The notes beneath the pieces were generated by a model, which worked only from the letters and a program-made list of their open reading frames with translations, was not told the DNA's origin and did no database searches. Positions 32,824 through 40,548 of a DNA stretch of 64,000 nucleotides are shown piece after piece (position 1 is the stretch's first letter; each line of letters opens with the position of its first letter). The position numbers were made by a program, and so were the translations under genes. The DNA comes from Paenibacillus sp. J23TS9 (GTDB lineage: Bacteria > Bacillota > Bacilli > Paenibacillales > Paenibacillaceae): contig NZ_BOSG01000004.1 in assembly GCF_018403225.1 (NCBI RefSeq), positions 372,001-436,000 on the forward strand, in the 5' to 3' direction.

Positions 32824-35178
32824 TTATGCGGACACGCTCGGTGCTTGCTGCTGATCAAGAATGCCTTTATGCGATTTCATGGAGAAGTATACGAGCGTCA
32901 GGGCCAGGAATACAATGCCCACGGCGCCGAGTACAGCAGCTTGCTGCCACATCAATGAGAAATCGCCGGTAGATATAACCGCTTTGAAGCCTTTGACACT
33001 GTATGTCATTGGCAGAAGCGGATTGAGGCTCTTCATCCAGTCTGGAATCAGCTCCAGCGGGAAGGTACCTGCACTGGTTGTCAATTGGAAGATCAAAAGT
33101 ACGATGACAACAAAACGTCCAGGCTGATCCAGCCAGGTAACAATGGCTTGAATCATAAACATAAAGGACAAGCTCGTGATAAATGTAAAGAGATAGAATA
33201 GCGGAACGCTCTGTACATCAAGCTTCAATCCGTACAAGATGACGAGAGCAGACAATAAAGATTGAAGCACACTCATCAATACGAAAGAGAATGTCCGGCT
33301 GATGAACCGGTTGAAGCCGGAAGCACCCATCACAGATGTATCTCTCATTGGAATAACAATGGTACTAATCAAGGCACCCACAAACAACCCTAGAGACAGG
33401 AAGTACGGCGCAAAACCTGTTCCATAATTCGGTACATTGGAGAACTTATTCTCTTGGATATGAACAGGTTCCGCAAACATTTGGAAGTTCTCGTCACCGG
33501 CTTTAACTTCACCCGTTTTCTTGGCTGCTTCATTCAGCTTAGAGGCCAGCTCTCCGGAACCGTCTTTCAGCTTGCCGAGTCCTTCTGTCAATTGGCCAGC
33601 CCCGGTATCAAGCTGCTTCGATCCATCCGCTAAGACAGATACGCCGCTGCCGAGCTGGCTCATACCGCCCTTCAGCTTGCCTGAACCATCGGCGATTTGG
33701 GCTGCGCCGCTGGATAATTGCTTGCTGCCGTTAGCCGCGTCGGCCAGCTTCGTGCCGAACAGCTTCATTCCGTCTTCCAGCTTGGATTGACCTGCTTCGA
33801 GCTGGGCTGCTCCTTGAAGCAACTGCTGCTGTCCTTGATGCAGCTGATCCACACCTGTTGTCAGCTGCGTTGCTCCTTGGCTGAGCTGGGTCGCGCCACC
33901 GGATAGCTGCTGCAATCCATCATGGAGACTGGAGGCTCCGCCAGAAAGCTGCTGTTGAGACTTATGCAGCTGCGAAGCTCCTTCGCTGAGCTGCTGCTGC
34001 CCTTGATGCAGCTGTTCGCTGCCTTTGGCTACTGCCTGGCTTGCCGCGATCAGCTTTTGCACTGCCGGGTTTTGAGCAAGCTCCGGACTTGACTGAGCTA
34101 ACTGCTGCAAGCCCTGTGCCACGCCTTGGGCACCCGATGCCACTTGAGCCCCGCCAGCTTCTGCGGTTTTCATGCTTTCGGCCAGCTTGGCGCTGCCTGC
34201 TTCCGATTGCTTCAGCCCATCCTGAAGCTTGCCGCTGCCATCCATTGTCGATGCCAACCCGGCTTGAAGCTTGCTGCTGCCGTCTACTGCGGATTGCAGT
34301 CCCGCTTTCAATTTTGCACTGCCGGCTTCAGACGCGGTCAGTCCGTCTTTTAATTGTACGGATCCCTGATGCGCGGAGACAACGCCATCTTCCAGCTGCT
34401 TATGTGCTGAACTCAGCTGACCCAGACCACTTGCCAATGTCGATGAACCTTCCTTCAGGCTCAAGGCGCCTTTTTGCAGGTCACCTGCTCCATTAGAAAG
34501 TGGCTGAATACCTTCCTGAAGCTTAACCGTGCCTGCCACCATTTTGCTCAAATTCTCTTTCAGCTTGGCAGCTCCTTCATCAAGCTTTACAGCTCCGTCT
34601 GAAATGTCGGATGCCCCGCTGCCTGCTTCACCGAGGCCATCTGATACGGTTTTGATTTGATCGAACAATGTCTTGGAATAAGCTTCGGTTACTTTCTCGG
34701 ATACCTTTGTTCTGATTTCTTTTACGGCTGTTCCGCCGATTTGCGAAGCCAGGAAGTTATACCCTTCATTCGGTTCGAAGATGATTTCGGAAGGCTGCGG
34801 ATGCTCATCCAGTACTGTCGCGGCTTTGGATGAAAAGTCTTCAGGAATGACAATCGTCATATAATACTTGTCTTCCTCCATCCCCTTCTCCGCTTCCTCG
34901 CGGCTTACAAACTTCCAAGCAAAATCATCGCTTTTCTTTAGCTCATCAATAAGCTCTTCCCCAACATGCAGCGACTGGTCTCCATACTCTGCACCGGTGT
35001 CCGTATTGACAACCGCCACTGGCAATTGATCCATTTTACCGTAAGGATCCCAGAAGGCTGTCAGGAATAATCCGGCATACATAACCGGAATACAGAGCAC
35101 AGCTACCATGGAAATAAGCAGCTTCCGGTTGCGGACCGTCGCAGCCATATCCTTGAAAAATACAGATATTGACTTCAT
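32824..35178 (-). CDS. yhgE: YhgE/Pip domain membrane protein with long LxxG repeat region
   Basis: A 784-residue membrane protein of the YhgE/Pip (phage infection protein) family, related to ABC-2 permeases. One transmembrane helix lies near residues 20-40, then the YhgE N-terminal domain (LPVAVVNTDTGAEYGDQSLHVG). A very long extracellular region (about residues 190-560) consists of heptad-like repeats of the form L-x-x-G-x-x-x-L. Five transmembrane helices follow at the C-terminus. Family members are phage receptors (Pip, YueB) or export-linked proteins. AAGGAGAG precedes the ATG. A TetR gene follows upstream on the same strand, and the same 23-bp operator precedes both, mirroring B. subtilis yhgD-yhgE. 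Confidence 0.9.
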   Translation of the reverse strand: MKSISVFFKDMAATVRNRKLLISMVAVLCIPVMYAGLFLTAFWDPYGKMDQLPVAVVNTDTGAEYGDQSLHVGEELIDELKKSDDFAWKFVSREEAEKGMEEDKYYMTIVIPEDFSSKAATVLDEHPQPSEIIFEPNEGYNFLASQIGGTAVKEIRTKVSEKVTEAYSKTLFDQIKTVSDGLGEAGSGASDISDGAVKLDEGAAKLKENLSKMVAGTVKLQEGIQPLSNGAGDLQKGALSLKEGSSTLASGLGQLSSAHKQLEDGVVSAHQGSVQLKDGLTASEAGSAKLKAGLQSAVDGSSKLQAGLASTMDGSGKLQDGLKQSEAGSAKLAESMKTAEAGGAQVASGAQGVAQGLQQLAQSSPELAQNPAVQKLIAASQAVAKGSEQLHQGQQQLSEGASQLHKSQQQLSGGASSLHDGLQQLSGGATQLSQGATQLTTGVDQLHQGQQQLLQGAAQLEAGQSKLEDGMKLFGTKLADAANGSKQLSSGAAQIADGSGKLKGGMSQLGSGVSVLADGSKQLDTGAGQLTEGLGKLKDGSGELASKLNEAAKKTGEVKAGDENFQMFAEPVHIQENKFSNVPNYGTGFAPYFLSLGLFVGALISTIVIPMRDTSVMGASGFNRFISRTFSFVLMSVLQSLLSALVILYGLKLDVQSVPLFYLFTFITSLSFMFMIQAIVTWLDQPGRFVVIVLLIFQLTTSAGTFPLELIPDWMKSLNPLLPMTYSVKGFKAVISTGDFSLMWQQAAVLGAVGIVFLALTLVYFSMKSHKGILDQQQAPSVSA

Positions 35179-35222
35179 GAATGTTTCTCTCCTTATATTC
35201 TCTATTGTTTCTCAATACTAAA

Positions 35223-35245
35223 TGACCGTTTTGATCAATTGGTCA
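35223..35245. promoter_or_regulatory. TetR operator TGACC-N13-GGTCA before yhgE
   Basis: An inverted repeat with TGACC at 35223-35227 and GGTCA at 35241-35245, 45 nt before the YhgE/Pip start. The same arms with the same 13-nt spacer precede the TetR gene at 35966-35988. Confidence 0.65.
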
Positions 35246-35342
35246 CTTCAGAGCTAATAAAAACTTCCTTTTCCGGCCGCCTACTTAGGCTGCTCGTACT
35301 TGGAAGCATGGTCTGCCCCGCTATTTTGATGTGTATGCTGCT

Positions 35343-35924
35343 TCAGGAAGACTCCGCCAGACCATCTGCTAAAAACAATTGGATATAATGATGAATTTCG
35401 TCCTTGCCAAGTGGTTCCCGTATCTGATTAAAATCGGAAGTCAGAGCAATATACAGCTTGAACATGACAATGGCAACCACTTGCGGATCACAAGGTTTGA
35501 TTTCTCCATGGTCAAGCGCAGAGGCGATTTCCCTCTCCAAATAATCCAAAATTACACGCTCCAGCTTGGCAATCCCTTCCCTGGCTTTGAGCGTACCGAC
35601 ATCCCGGACCTCTTGGGACAGCTTGATGAACAGCTCATGGTCATCTCTGAATTCCAGCAAAGCGTCCAAGACCCTGTACAGGTTCTCAAAAAAAGTATGC
35701 TCCCGCCTGATTTTACTCTCGGCAAGTCCTTTCATCTCCACGATCACGCTGTACAAAATTTCATCAAACAGTTCTTCCTTGTTGGTGAAAAATGTATAGA
35801 TGGTCCCTTTGCCCACGTTCGCAATTTTTGCCACCTGATCCATCGTCGTCGCCTTATATCCAAACAGGGCGAAAGACTGCGCTGCCGCTTGAAGGATTTG
35901 CTTCCGACGATCTACCGCAGGCAT
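35343..35924 (-). CDS. TetR-family transcriptional repressor (YhgD-like)
   Basis: A 193-residue TetR-family regulator. The N-terminal HTH (residues 7-52) reads KQILQAAAQSFALFGYKATTMDQVAKIANVGKGTIYTFF-like, the canonical TetR signature. The helical C-terminal domain is unassigned in ligand terms. AAGGAGGAG precedes the ATG. It lies directly upstream of the YhgE/Pip gene and presumably represses both genes through the shared operator; induction by envelope-active compounds would fit the family but is inference. Confidence 0.92.
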   Translation of the reverse strand: MPAVDRRKQILQAAAQSFALFGYKATTMDQVAKIANVGKGTIYTFFTNKEELFDEILYSVIVEMKGLAESKIRREHTFFENLYRVLDALLEFRDDHELFIKLSQEVRDVGTLKAREGIAKLERVILDYLEREIASALDHGEIKPCDPQVVAIVMFKLYIALTSDFNQIREPLGKDEIHHYIQLFLADGLAESS

Positions 35925-35965
35925 ATCCTTCTCCTCCTTTCCTTTAGATTATTCATTCATCGTAA

Positions 35966-35988
35966 TGACCAGATTTCCAATCCGGTCA
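35966..35988. promoter_or_regulatory. TetR operator TGACC-N13-GGTCA before the tetR gene
   Basis: TGACC at 35966-35970 and GGTCA at 35984-35988, 42 nt upstream of the TetR start. A further GGTCA half-site follows at 35992-35996. It matches the operator before yhgE in arms and spacing. Confidence 0.65.
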
Positions 35989-36155
35989 TATGGTCAATTC
36001 ATACTTTATCACGTTCATAGACTGCTGGCAACCCCTCCCAGACATTTTTTTCAGAATCTTTTCTTTTATTTTCACACACCCGTTTTCCATCCTGCAGAAT
36101 TGACGGCCGTTTATAGATTTTTACCATATCCTCCTGTAAGATAGAGGAAGGAAAA

Positions 36156-37325
36156 GTGGGTGAAAACATGCGGAAAAAGAGAGTGCTGCTGCTGTCCGAG
36201 GGCTTCGGCACAGGCCATACGCAAGCAGCATACGCACTGGCGGCCGGGATGAAGAGGCTCGACCCCAATCTTCAATGCCGCGTCATCGAGCTCGGTAAAT
36301 TTTTAAATCCGAAGATGGGTCCCTTAATCCTGTCGGCATACCGTAAGACGGTCAGCAGCAGCCCCAAACTGGTTGGGATGCTCTACCGCAAGCAATATAA
36401 TAAATCGCTCAACCGGCTGACCAAGCTCGCCTTGCATCGGCTCTTTTACACGCAGGCGGCTCAGGTCATTAAACAGCTTAAACCGGATTTGATCGTATGT
36501 ACGCATCCTTTTCCCAATGCTGTGATCTCGCGCCTCAAAAGGCAGGGGATACCTGTGCCGCTCGTTACACTAATTACGGATTATGATGTCCATGGTACAT
36601 GGGTTAATAAGGAAGTTAATCAATACCTGGTGTCTACATCCAGGGTCAAAAACTTGCTGTTACGCCGGAATGTTCCTTCCTCATCTATTCAAGTGACCGG
36701 CATCCCTGTTCACCCGAATTTCTGGGAAAGAGCGGACAAGGAACAGCTGCTTCAAGAGCTTGGACTTAGACGCATGCCGACAGTTCTGATCATGAGCGGG
36801 GGCTGGGGCGTTTCCTTTAACAAAGAAATGATAAATCTGCTGATATCCTGGGCGGATCAGATACAGCTGATATTATGCACAGGCAGTAATGAAAAACTCC
36901 TCCACAAAATGAAAAGCAGTCCTGTACTCAATCATCCTAACATCCACCTGCTTGGATATACCAACCAGATCGATAAATGGATGGATGTCTCCGATCTGCT
37001 CATTACCAAGCCCGGAGGCATGACATGCACCGAAGGCCTGGCCAAGGGCATCCCGATGCTGTTTTACGAAGTGATTCCTGGCCAGGAGGAAGAAAACGGC
37101 CAATACTTCGTGGAGCTTGGAAGTGCGGAAATGATCAGCTCCCCTGCTGTCCTGGATCGCTGGCATCATCGTCTGATTCATGAATATGAGTCTGTGGAAA
37201 ACAGCAGGCTGAAATCTCTGGTTAGTCCTGAGCCAGGCAGCGAGCCATTTCATTGCGCGCAGCAGGTGTACGAATTATTACGACAGTGGAGTCCGCAATC
37301 TTCTTCCGGAAGCAGCAGGCTATAA
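36156..37325 (+). CDS. MGDG-synthase-type glycosyltransferase (UgtP-like diacylglycerol glucosyltransferase)
   Basis: A 389-residue GT28-family enzyme. The N-terminal MGDG-synthase domain (VLLLSEGFGTGHTQAAYALAAG) and the C-terminal UDP-sugar domain (LIMSGGWGVS, LLGYTNQIDKWMDVSDLLITKPGG, FYEVIPGQEEENGQYF) are clear. UgtP-type enzymes glucosylate diacylglycerol at the inner leaflet to make glycolipids and the lipoteichoic-acid anchor. GTG at 36156 follows GAGG by 8 nt; an ATG four codons later (36168) is also possible. No neighbour confirms the acceptor. Confidence 0.87.
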   Translation: MGENMRKKRVLLLSEGFGTGHTQAAYALAAGMKRLDPNLQCRVIELGKFLNPKMGPLILSAYRKTVSSSPKLVGMLYRKQYNKSLNRLTKLALHRLFYTQAAQVIKQLKPDLIVCTHPFPNAVISRLKRQGIPVPLVTLITDYDVHGTWVNKEVNQYLVSTSRVKNLLLRRNVPSSSIQVTGIPVHPNFWERADKEQLLQELGLRRMPTVLIMSGGWGVSFNKEMINLLISWADQIQLILCTGSNEKLLHKMKSSPVLNHPNIHLLGYTNQIDKWMDVSDLLITKPGGMTCTEGLAKGIPMLFYEVIPGQEEENGQYFVELGSAEMISSPAVLDRWHHRLIHEYESVENSRLKSLVSPEPGSEPFHCAQQVYELLRQWSPQSSSGSSRL

Positions 37326-37331
37326 ACTCGC

Positions 37332-37371
37332 AAAAACAGCTCCCTCCTAAAAAGGAGGAAGCTGTTTTTTT
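37332..37371. terminator. Terminator hairpin shared by convergent genes
   Basis: AAAAACAGCT...AGCTGTTTTTT with an inner CCTCC/GGAGG stem. It lies after the glycosyltransferase gene and overlaps the last codons and stop of the convergent ferritin-like gene (stop at 37347). Confidence 0.85.
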
Positions 37372-37835
37372 ATCACACCGATGAGCCCTTTGCTTTTAAC
37401 CAAATCACCATTCTCCAGCATATAGCTGCTATACAAAAAGTTAAGCCGGGCAGCCAAACGGTTCTCCCCATTCATGGCACGCTGCAGTATGCGCTGAAGC
37501 TCAGGTTCCTGCGCACGGTCCAGCAGTTCTGCATAGAGTTCGGCGGCATCAAGCGCATCGAAGACAGACGCTTTAAGTCCTGACACATAATCTTTTGGCG
37601 GCTCCACTTTGGTGAACACCGGATAACAAGCGGTTAAATGATAATACAAACGCGTCCAGACTGCGAGGCGTTCCTTCTGTTTCAATTCCACACTCCTGCT
37701 GAAATGCATCCGGTGTTCTGGAGGGGCTAGATGCAGTAGGCGCTGTGCGTTGATCATGGAACGATACTCTGCCTGAATAACATACTGCAGGTGGTGAACG
37801 GCGATTGTACCGCTTCCGTTTGTCCGGTAGTTCAT
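37347..37835 (-). CDS. Predicted helical (ferritin-like) protein of unknown function
   Basis: A 162-residue, mostly helical protein. HHLQYVIQAEYRSMINAQRLLH at the start and DALDAAELYAELLDRAQEPELQ and NGENRLAARLNFLYS further on resemble a ferritin-like four-helix arrangement with E/H residues, but the ExxH metal motifs are not canonical. ATG at 37835 is chosen because GGGAG lies 5 nt upstream; an ATG 11 codons earlier has no ribosome binding site. The coding end forms one arm of the convergent terminator. Function unknown. Confidence 0.65.
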   Translation of the reverse strand: MNYRTNGSGTIAVHHLQYVIQAEYRSMINAQRLLHLAPPEHRMHFSRSVELKQKERLAVWTRLYYHLTACYPVFTKVEPPKDYVSGLKASVFDALDAAELYAELLDRAQEPELQRILQRAMNGENRLAARLNFLYSSYMLENGDLVKSKGLIGVIKKQLPPF

Positions 37836-37913
37836 CGGGGCTCCCGCCTTTCCTGTAGGCCTATTCAATCATAGTATATGCCCAGGATAGAGAGTGGTGT
37901 TTGCTCGGCAGCC

Positions 37914-38597
37914 TCAGATTTCGAAGCTCTCCCCCGCCTTCAGTGGATATCCCTTAATCCCTTCCTGACTGAGCCGCTCACAGAAAAGAAGTCCATCCTG
38001 ATGGATGCCCGAAAATGTATTGTAGTGTACCGGCAGCACCTTTTCCGCGTTCAGCCACTTGGCCGCCAGCAATGCATCCTCCGGTCCCATGGTCAGCGCA
38101 TCTCCGATCGGGAGAGCAGCAGCATCAATTTTGTTCATTTCACCAATTAAACGCATATCACCGAACAACGCTGTATCCCCGGCATGGAAGAAGGTCTTGC
38201 CACCCATCGTCAGCAAAATGCCTCCAGGCTCTCCTGCATAAATCCATGAATCCCCCACCGAAACTGAGGAGCTGTGAAAGGCCAGCGTATATTTTACTTT
38301 AAAACCGTCAAATGATTGGCTCCCGCCGATGTTCATGCCATAGGTTTGGACACCTTGGCTCCGGCAGTATTCCGCCAGTTCAAACACAGCTATAATCGGG
38401 CATTCATTCGCCTTGGCAATCTCGATGCAGTCTCCAAAATGATCCGCATGTCCATGCGTCAGCAGTACAGCATCCACATGAATATCCTTTGGCGAAACTC
38501 CCGAAGCGGGATTTCCCGTCAAAAAGGGATCCATAATAACACTTCTGCCTTCAGCCTCTACAAGTACACAAGAATGGCCGTAATACGTAATTTTCAT
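37914..38597 (-). CDS. UPF0173 metallo-beta-lactamase-fold hydrolase
   Basis: A 227-residue metal-dependent hydrolase. The beta-lactamase-fold metal motif HGHADH (TLLTHGHADHFGD region near residue 48) is intact, with further ligand histidines in TFFHAGDTAL and VLPVHYNTF. The N-terminal MKITYYGHSCVLVE is characteristic of UPF0173 (B. subtilis YtkL). GGAGG lies upstream of the ATG. The physiological substrate is not known. It stands as a single gene. Confidence 0.9.
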   Translation of the reverse strand: MKITYYGHSCVLVEAEGRSVIMDPFLTGNPASGVSPKDIHVDAVLLTHGHADHFGDCIEIAKANECPIIAVFELAEYCRSQGVQTYGMNIGGSQSFDGFKVKYTLAFHSSSVSVGDSWIYAGEPGGILLTMGGKTFFHAGDTALFGDMRLIGEMNKIDAAALPIGDALTMGPEDALLAAKWLNAEKVLPVHYNTFSGIHQDGLLFCERLSQEGIKGYPLKAGESFEI

Positions 38598-38686
38598 GAA
38601 TGTGGCACCTCCTACAATAAATTACCCAACATGAACCGGATTGATAAGAAAAACCTCAATCTAACCCTATCATATCTAATTGGAAT

Positions 38687-39547
38687 TTATTTGTAAAAAG
38701 AGTGGTTCCCGATCCGCTTCTCAAATGTGCGCGTATGATGTACCGTCAGATCATCTGCCAGCTTAAGGGAAAGAAAATAATACGTATCATCCGTCACCGC
38801 CTTCTTGCCGTTCAACGCTTCATTGGCAGCATGAATACTATCCTGGTTCGGCTTCACGCGATCAAACCGTCCGTTAGCCACAGGACTGAACTGATATTTT
38901 TGATATATAACCTTTTTAATGGTATTGGGAAAATTGGCTGACCGCAGCCGATTCAAGACAACATTCGCTACTGCAACTTTGCCTTGGTACGGTTCGCCTT
39001 CTGCTTCTGCCATAATAATTCTTTGCAGCAGGAGCACATCATCAGCGGATACATTGTACTGCCAGGTCGATTTTGCCTGTTCCGATGGACTTAGCAGTTT
39101 GGTCCGGCTGAAGAATAATTTTTTAGGGGGAGTAAGCTGAGGATTCAGCTCTTTCTGATGAGTCGCCTCCACTTTTTTCACCTTCGGTTTTGCGTTCAGC
39201 TGCTCAATTTCCAGCTTCGTCTTTGCCTGTGGCGATTTCGCAGGAAGACTTTCAATAAAAATAACCTTCGATTTATTTTTCCACGAATTCAAATTATTTA
39301 CATTTTGAAAACGCAGGGGCAGTCTGTCATGGGATGATTGTGACGTAATCTGTATATTCGCCGGTTTAGCGGCCTTGACTTCGGTCTTGCTTAAAGAAAT
39401 CGAATCAAAGCGATTCAGATTCATACTGCTTTTATTCTGCAATTTATTGGCCTGTTCATTTTGAAGAAGCAAACAAATCGCAGAGAAACACACTAGAAGA
39501 ACTCCGATAAGCAAAGCCATCCAGCGGTTTTGTCGTAGAGTGTACAT
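38687..39547 (-). CDS. SleB/CwlJ-type cell wall hydrolase, membrane anchored
   Basis: A 286-residue protein with one N-terminal transmembrane helix (MALLIGVLLVCFSAICLLL, about residues 10-28), a ~120-residue Lys/Ser-rich linker and a C-terminal Hydrolase_2 domain. The domain begins SADDVLLLQRIIMAEAEGEPYQGKVAVANVV-like, with the catalytic glutamate in MAEAEGEP, and continues with QFSPVANGRFD. SleB/CwlJ enzymes cleave peptidoglycan, in spores the cortex. No peptidoglycan-binding domain is present, unlike SleB. ATG at 39547 follows AGGAGG; an ATG eight codons upstream overlaps that signal. Confidence 0.87.
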   Translation of the reverse strand: MYTLRQNRWMALLIGVLLVCFSAICLLLQNEQANKLQNKSSMNLNRFDSISLSKTEVKAAKPANIQITSQSSHDRLPLRFQNVNNLNSWKNKSKVIFIESLPAKSPQAKTKLEIEQLNAKPKVKKVEATHQKELNPQLTPPKKLFFSRTKLLSPSEQAKSTWQYNVSADDVLLLQRIIMAEAEGEPYQGKVAVANVVLNRLRSANFPNTIKKVIYQKYQFSPVANGRFDRVKPNQDSIHAANEALNGKKAVTDDTYYFLSLKLADDLTVHHTRTFEKRIGNHSFYK

Positions 39548-39587
39548 ATTTCTCCTCCTATATTCCGGCACATTCCCTTCTTATGTA

Positions 39588-39629
39588 ACCGAAAATAGAG
39601 GGTTTGAAAACCCAAAAAAAATTTTCGGT
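39588..39629. repeat. Nested inverted repeat in the leader of the SleB-type gene
   Basis: ACCGAAAAT (39588-39596) pairs with ATTTTCGGT (39621-39629), enclosing GGGTTT/AAACCC. It lies about 40 nt upstream of the start codon and is not followed by a T-run. The rest of the 39548-39810 gap shows nothing recognisable. Confidence 0.55.
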
Positions 39630-39810
39630 GACTTGCTGCATCCGCGAATACGAGAGTAAACGGAAAAACATAGGTACTTTTTTACAACATCAACAGCTTC
39701 GTGACGGCACAATTTTACGGTTCACAGGATACGGCTAAAGGGAAAAGCTATTGTTTTATGTGCAGGAATTTTTTATATGACTAAAAATAAAGCTTGAAAA
39801 TATCAATCTC

Positions 39811-40416
39811 CTAATCTTCCATGCGGAAGGATTCTAGTATCTCATACATTGGACGATCGTGCAAATGCGTGGAAAAAAGTACAAATTCGTTTATAGTCCA
39901 GAAGGCCTCCCCCTCTTCTTGCCCCTTGAGCGCTGTTTGCGGAAGTAATGAGGGCACTGAATCCAATTGAAAAGGCTCATTTCCCGTGTATTTTCGGGCA
40001 ATTGTGATATGAGGATGATAGGGACGGGACTCTTTCACAAAACCGAACTCCTCCATTCCAATAGTCACAGCTTCCTGCAGTTGATTGAGCATATGATTGT
40101 AGTCAATTACTCCAGCCCAAAGCACTTTTGGGGAGGTCCCAACACCAAAGATACCGGCTTTCCCAAACTTAAGTTTAAATGGATGGAATTGGTGAGCTAT
40201 GGTCTGAAGCTTTTGCGAAATGGCTGGTACGCGGACTGGTTCCACATCTCCTAGAAACTGGAGAGTGATATGATAATCCTCCCTGTGCGTCCATGTTTTG
40301 AAAGCAAATTCTTGCTGATAATGTTCTCTCCATTCCTCCAGCTTGGACTTTAGATCCTCAGATAATTTTATCGCTATAAACAGCCGGAGCGGCTGCTCCT
40401 TTATTTGCTTATCCAT
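39811..40416 (-). CDS. thpR: RNA 2',3'-cyclic phosphodiesterase (2H family)
   Basis: A 201-residue 2H phosphoesterase that opens 2',3'-cyclic phosphates on RNA ends. The two catalytic HxT motifs are YHITLQFLGDV and HPHITIARKY, about 85 residues apart, as usual in the family. The N-terminal RLFIAIKL is diagnostic. ATG at 40416 is chosen with AAGGGG upstream; an open frame runs 21 codons further without a ribosome binding site. No functional partner is adjacent. Confidence 0.9.
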   Translation of the reverse strand: MDKQIKEQPLRLFIAIKLSEDLKSKLEEWREHYQQEFAFKTWTHREDYHITLQFLGDVEPVRVPAISQKLQTIAHQFHPFKLKFGKAGIFGVGTSPKVLWAGVIDYNHMLNQLQEAVTIGMEEFGFVKESRPYHPHITIARKYTGNEPFQLDSVPSLLPQTALKGQEEGEAFWTINEFVLFSTHLHDRPMYEILESFRMED

Positions 40417-40505
40417 GTAAAATATACCCCTTTCGAAAATTTTCCTTCTATATAATAGCCTCATTTTAGTATATCCCAAAAATGCCTATGTCCTCCAAAA
40501 ATATA

Positions 40506-40532
40506 AGACCACAGGAAAAATTTCCTGCGGTC
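40506..40532 (-). terminator. Probable rho-independent terminator downstream of the ABC exporter
   Basis: AGACC-A-CAGGAAA and TTTCCTG-C-GGTCT form a 12-bp stem with one mismatch, followed on the minus strand by a T-rich tract (TTATATTTTT). It lies 17 nt after the exporter stop. Confidence 0.75.
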
Positions 40533-40548
40533 TGTGTAATGATCATTT

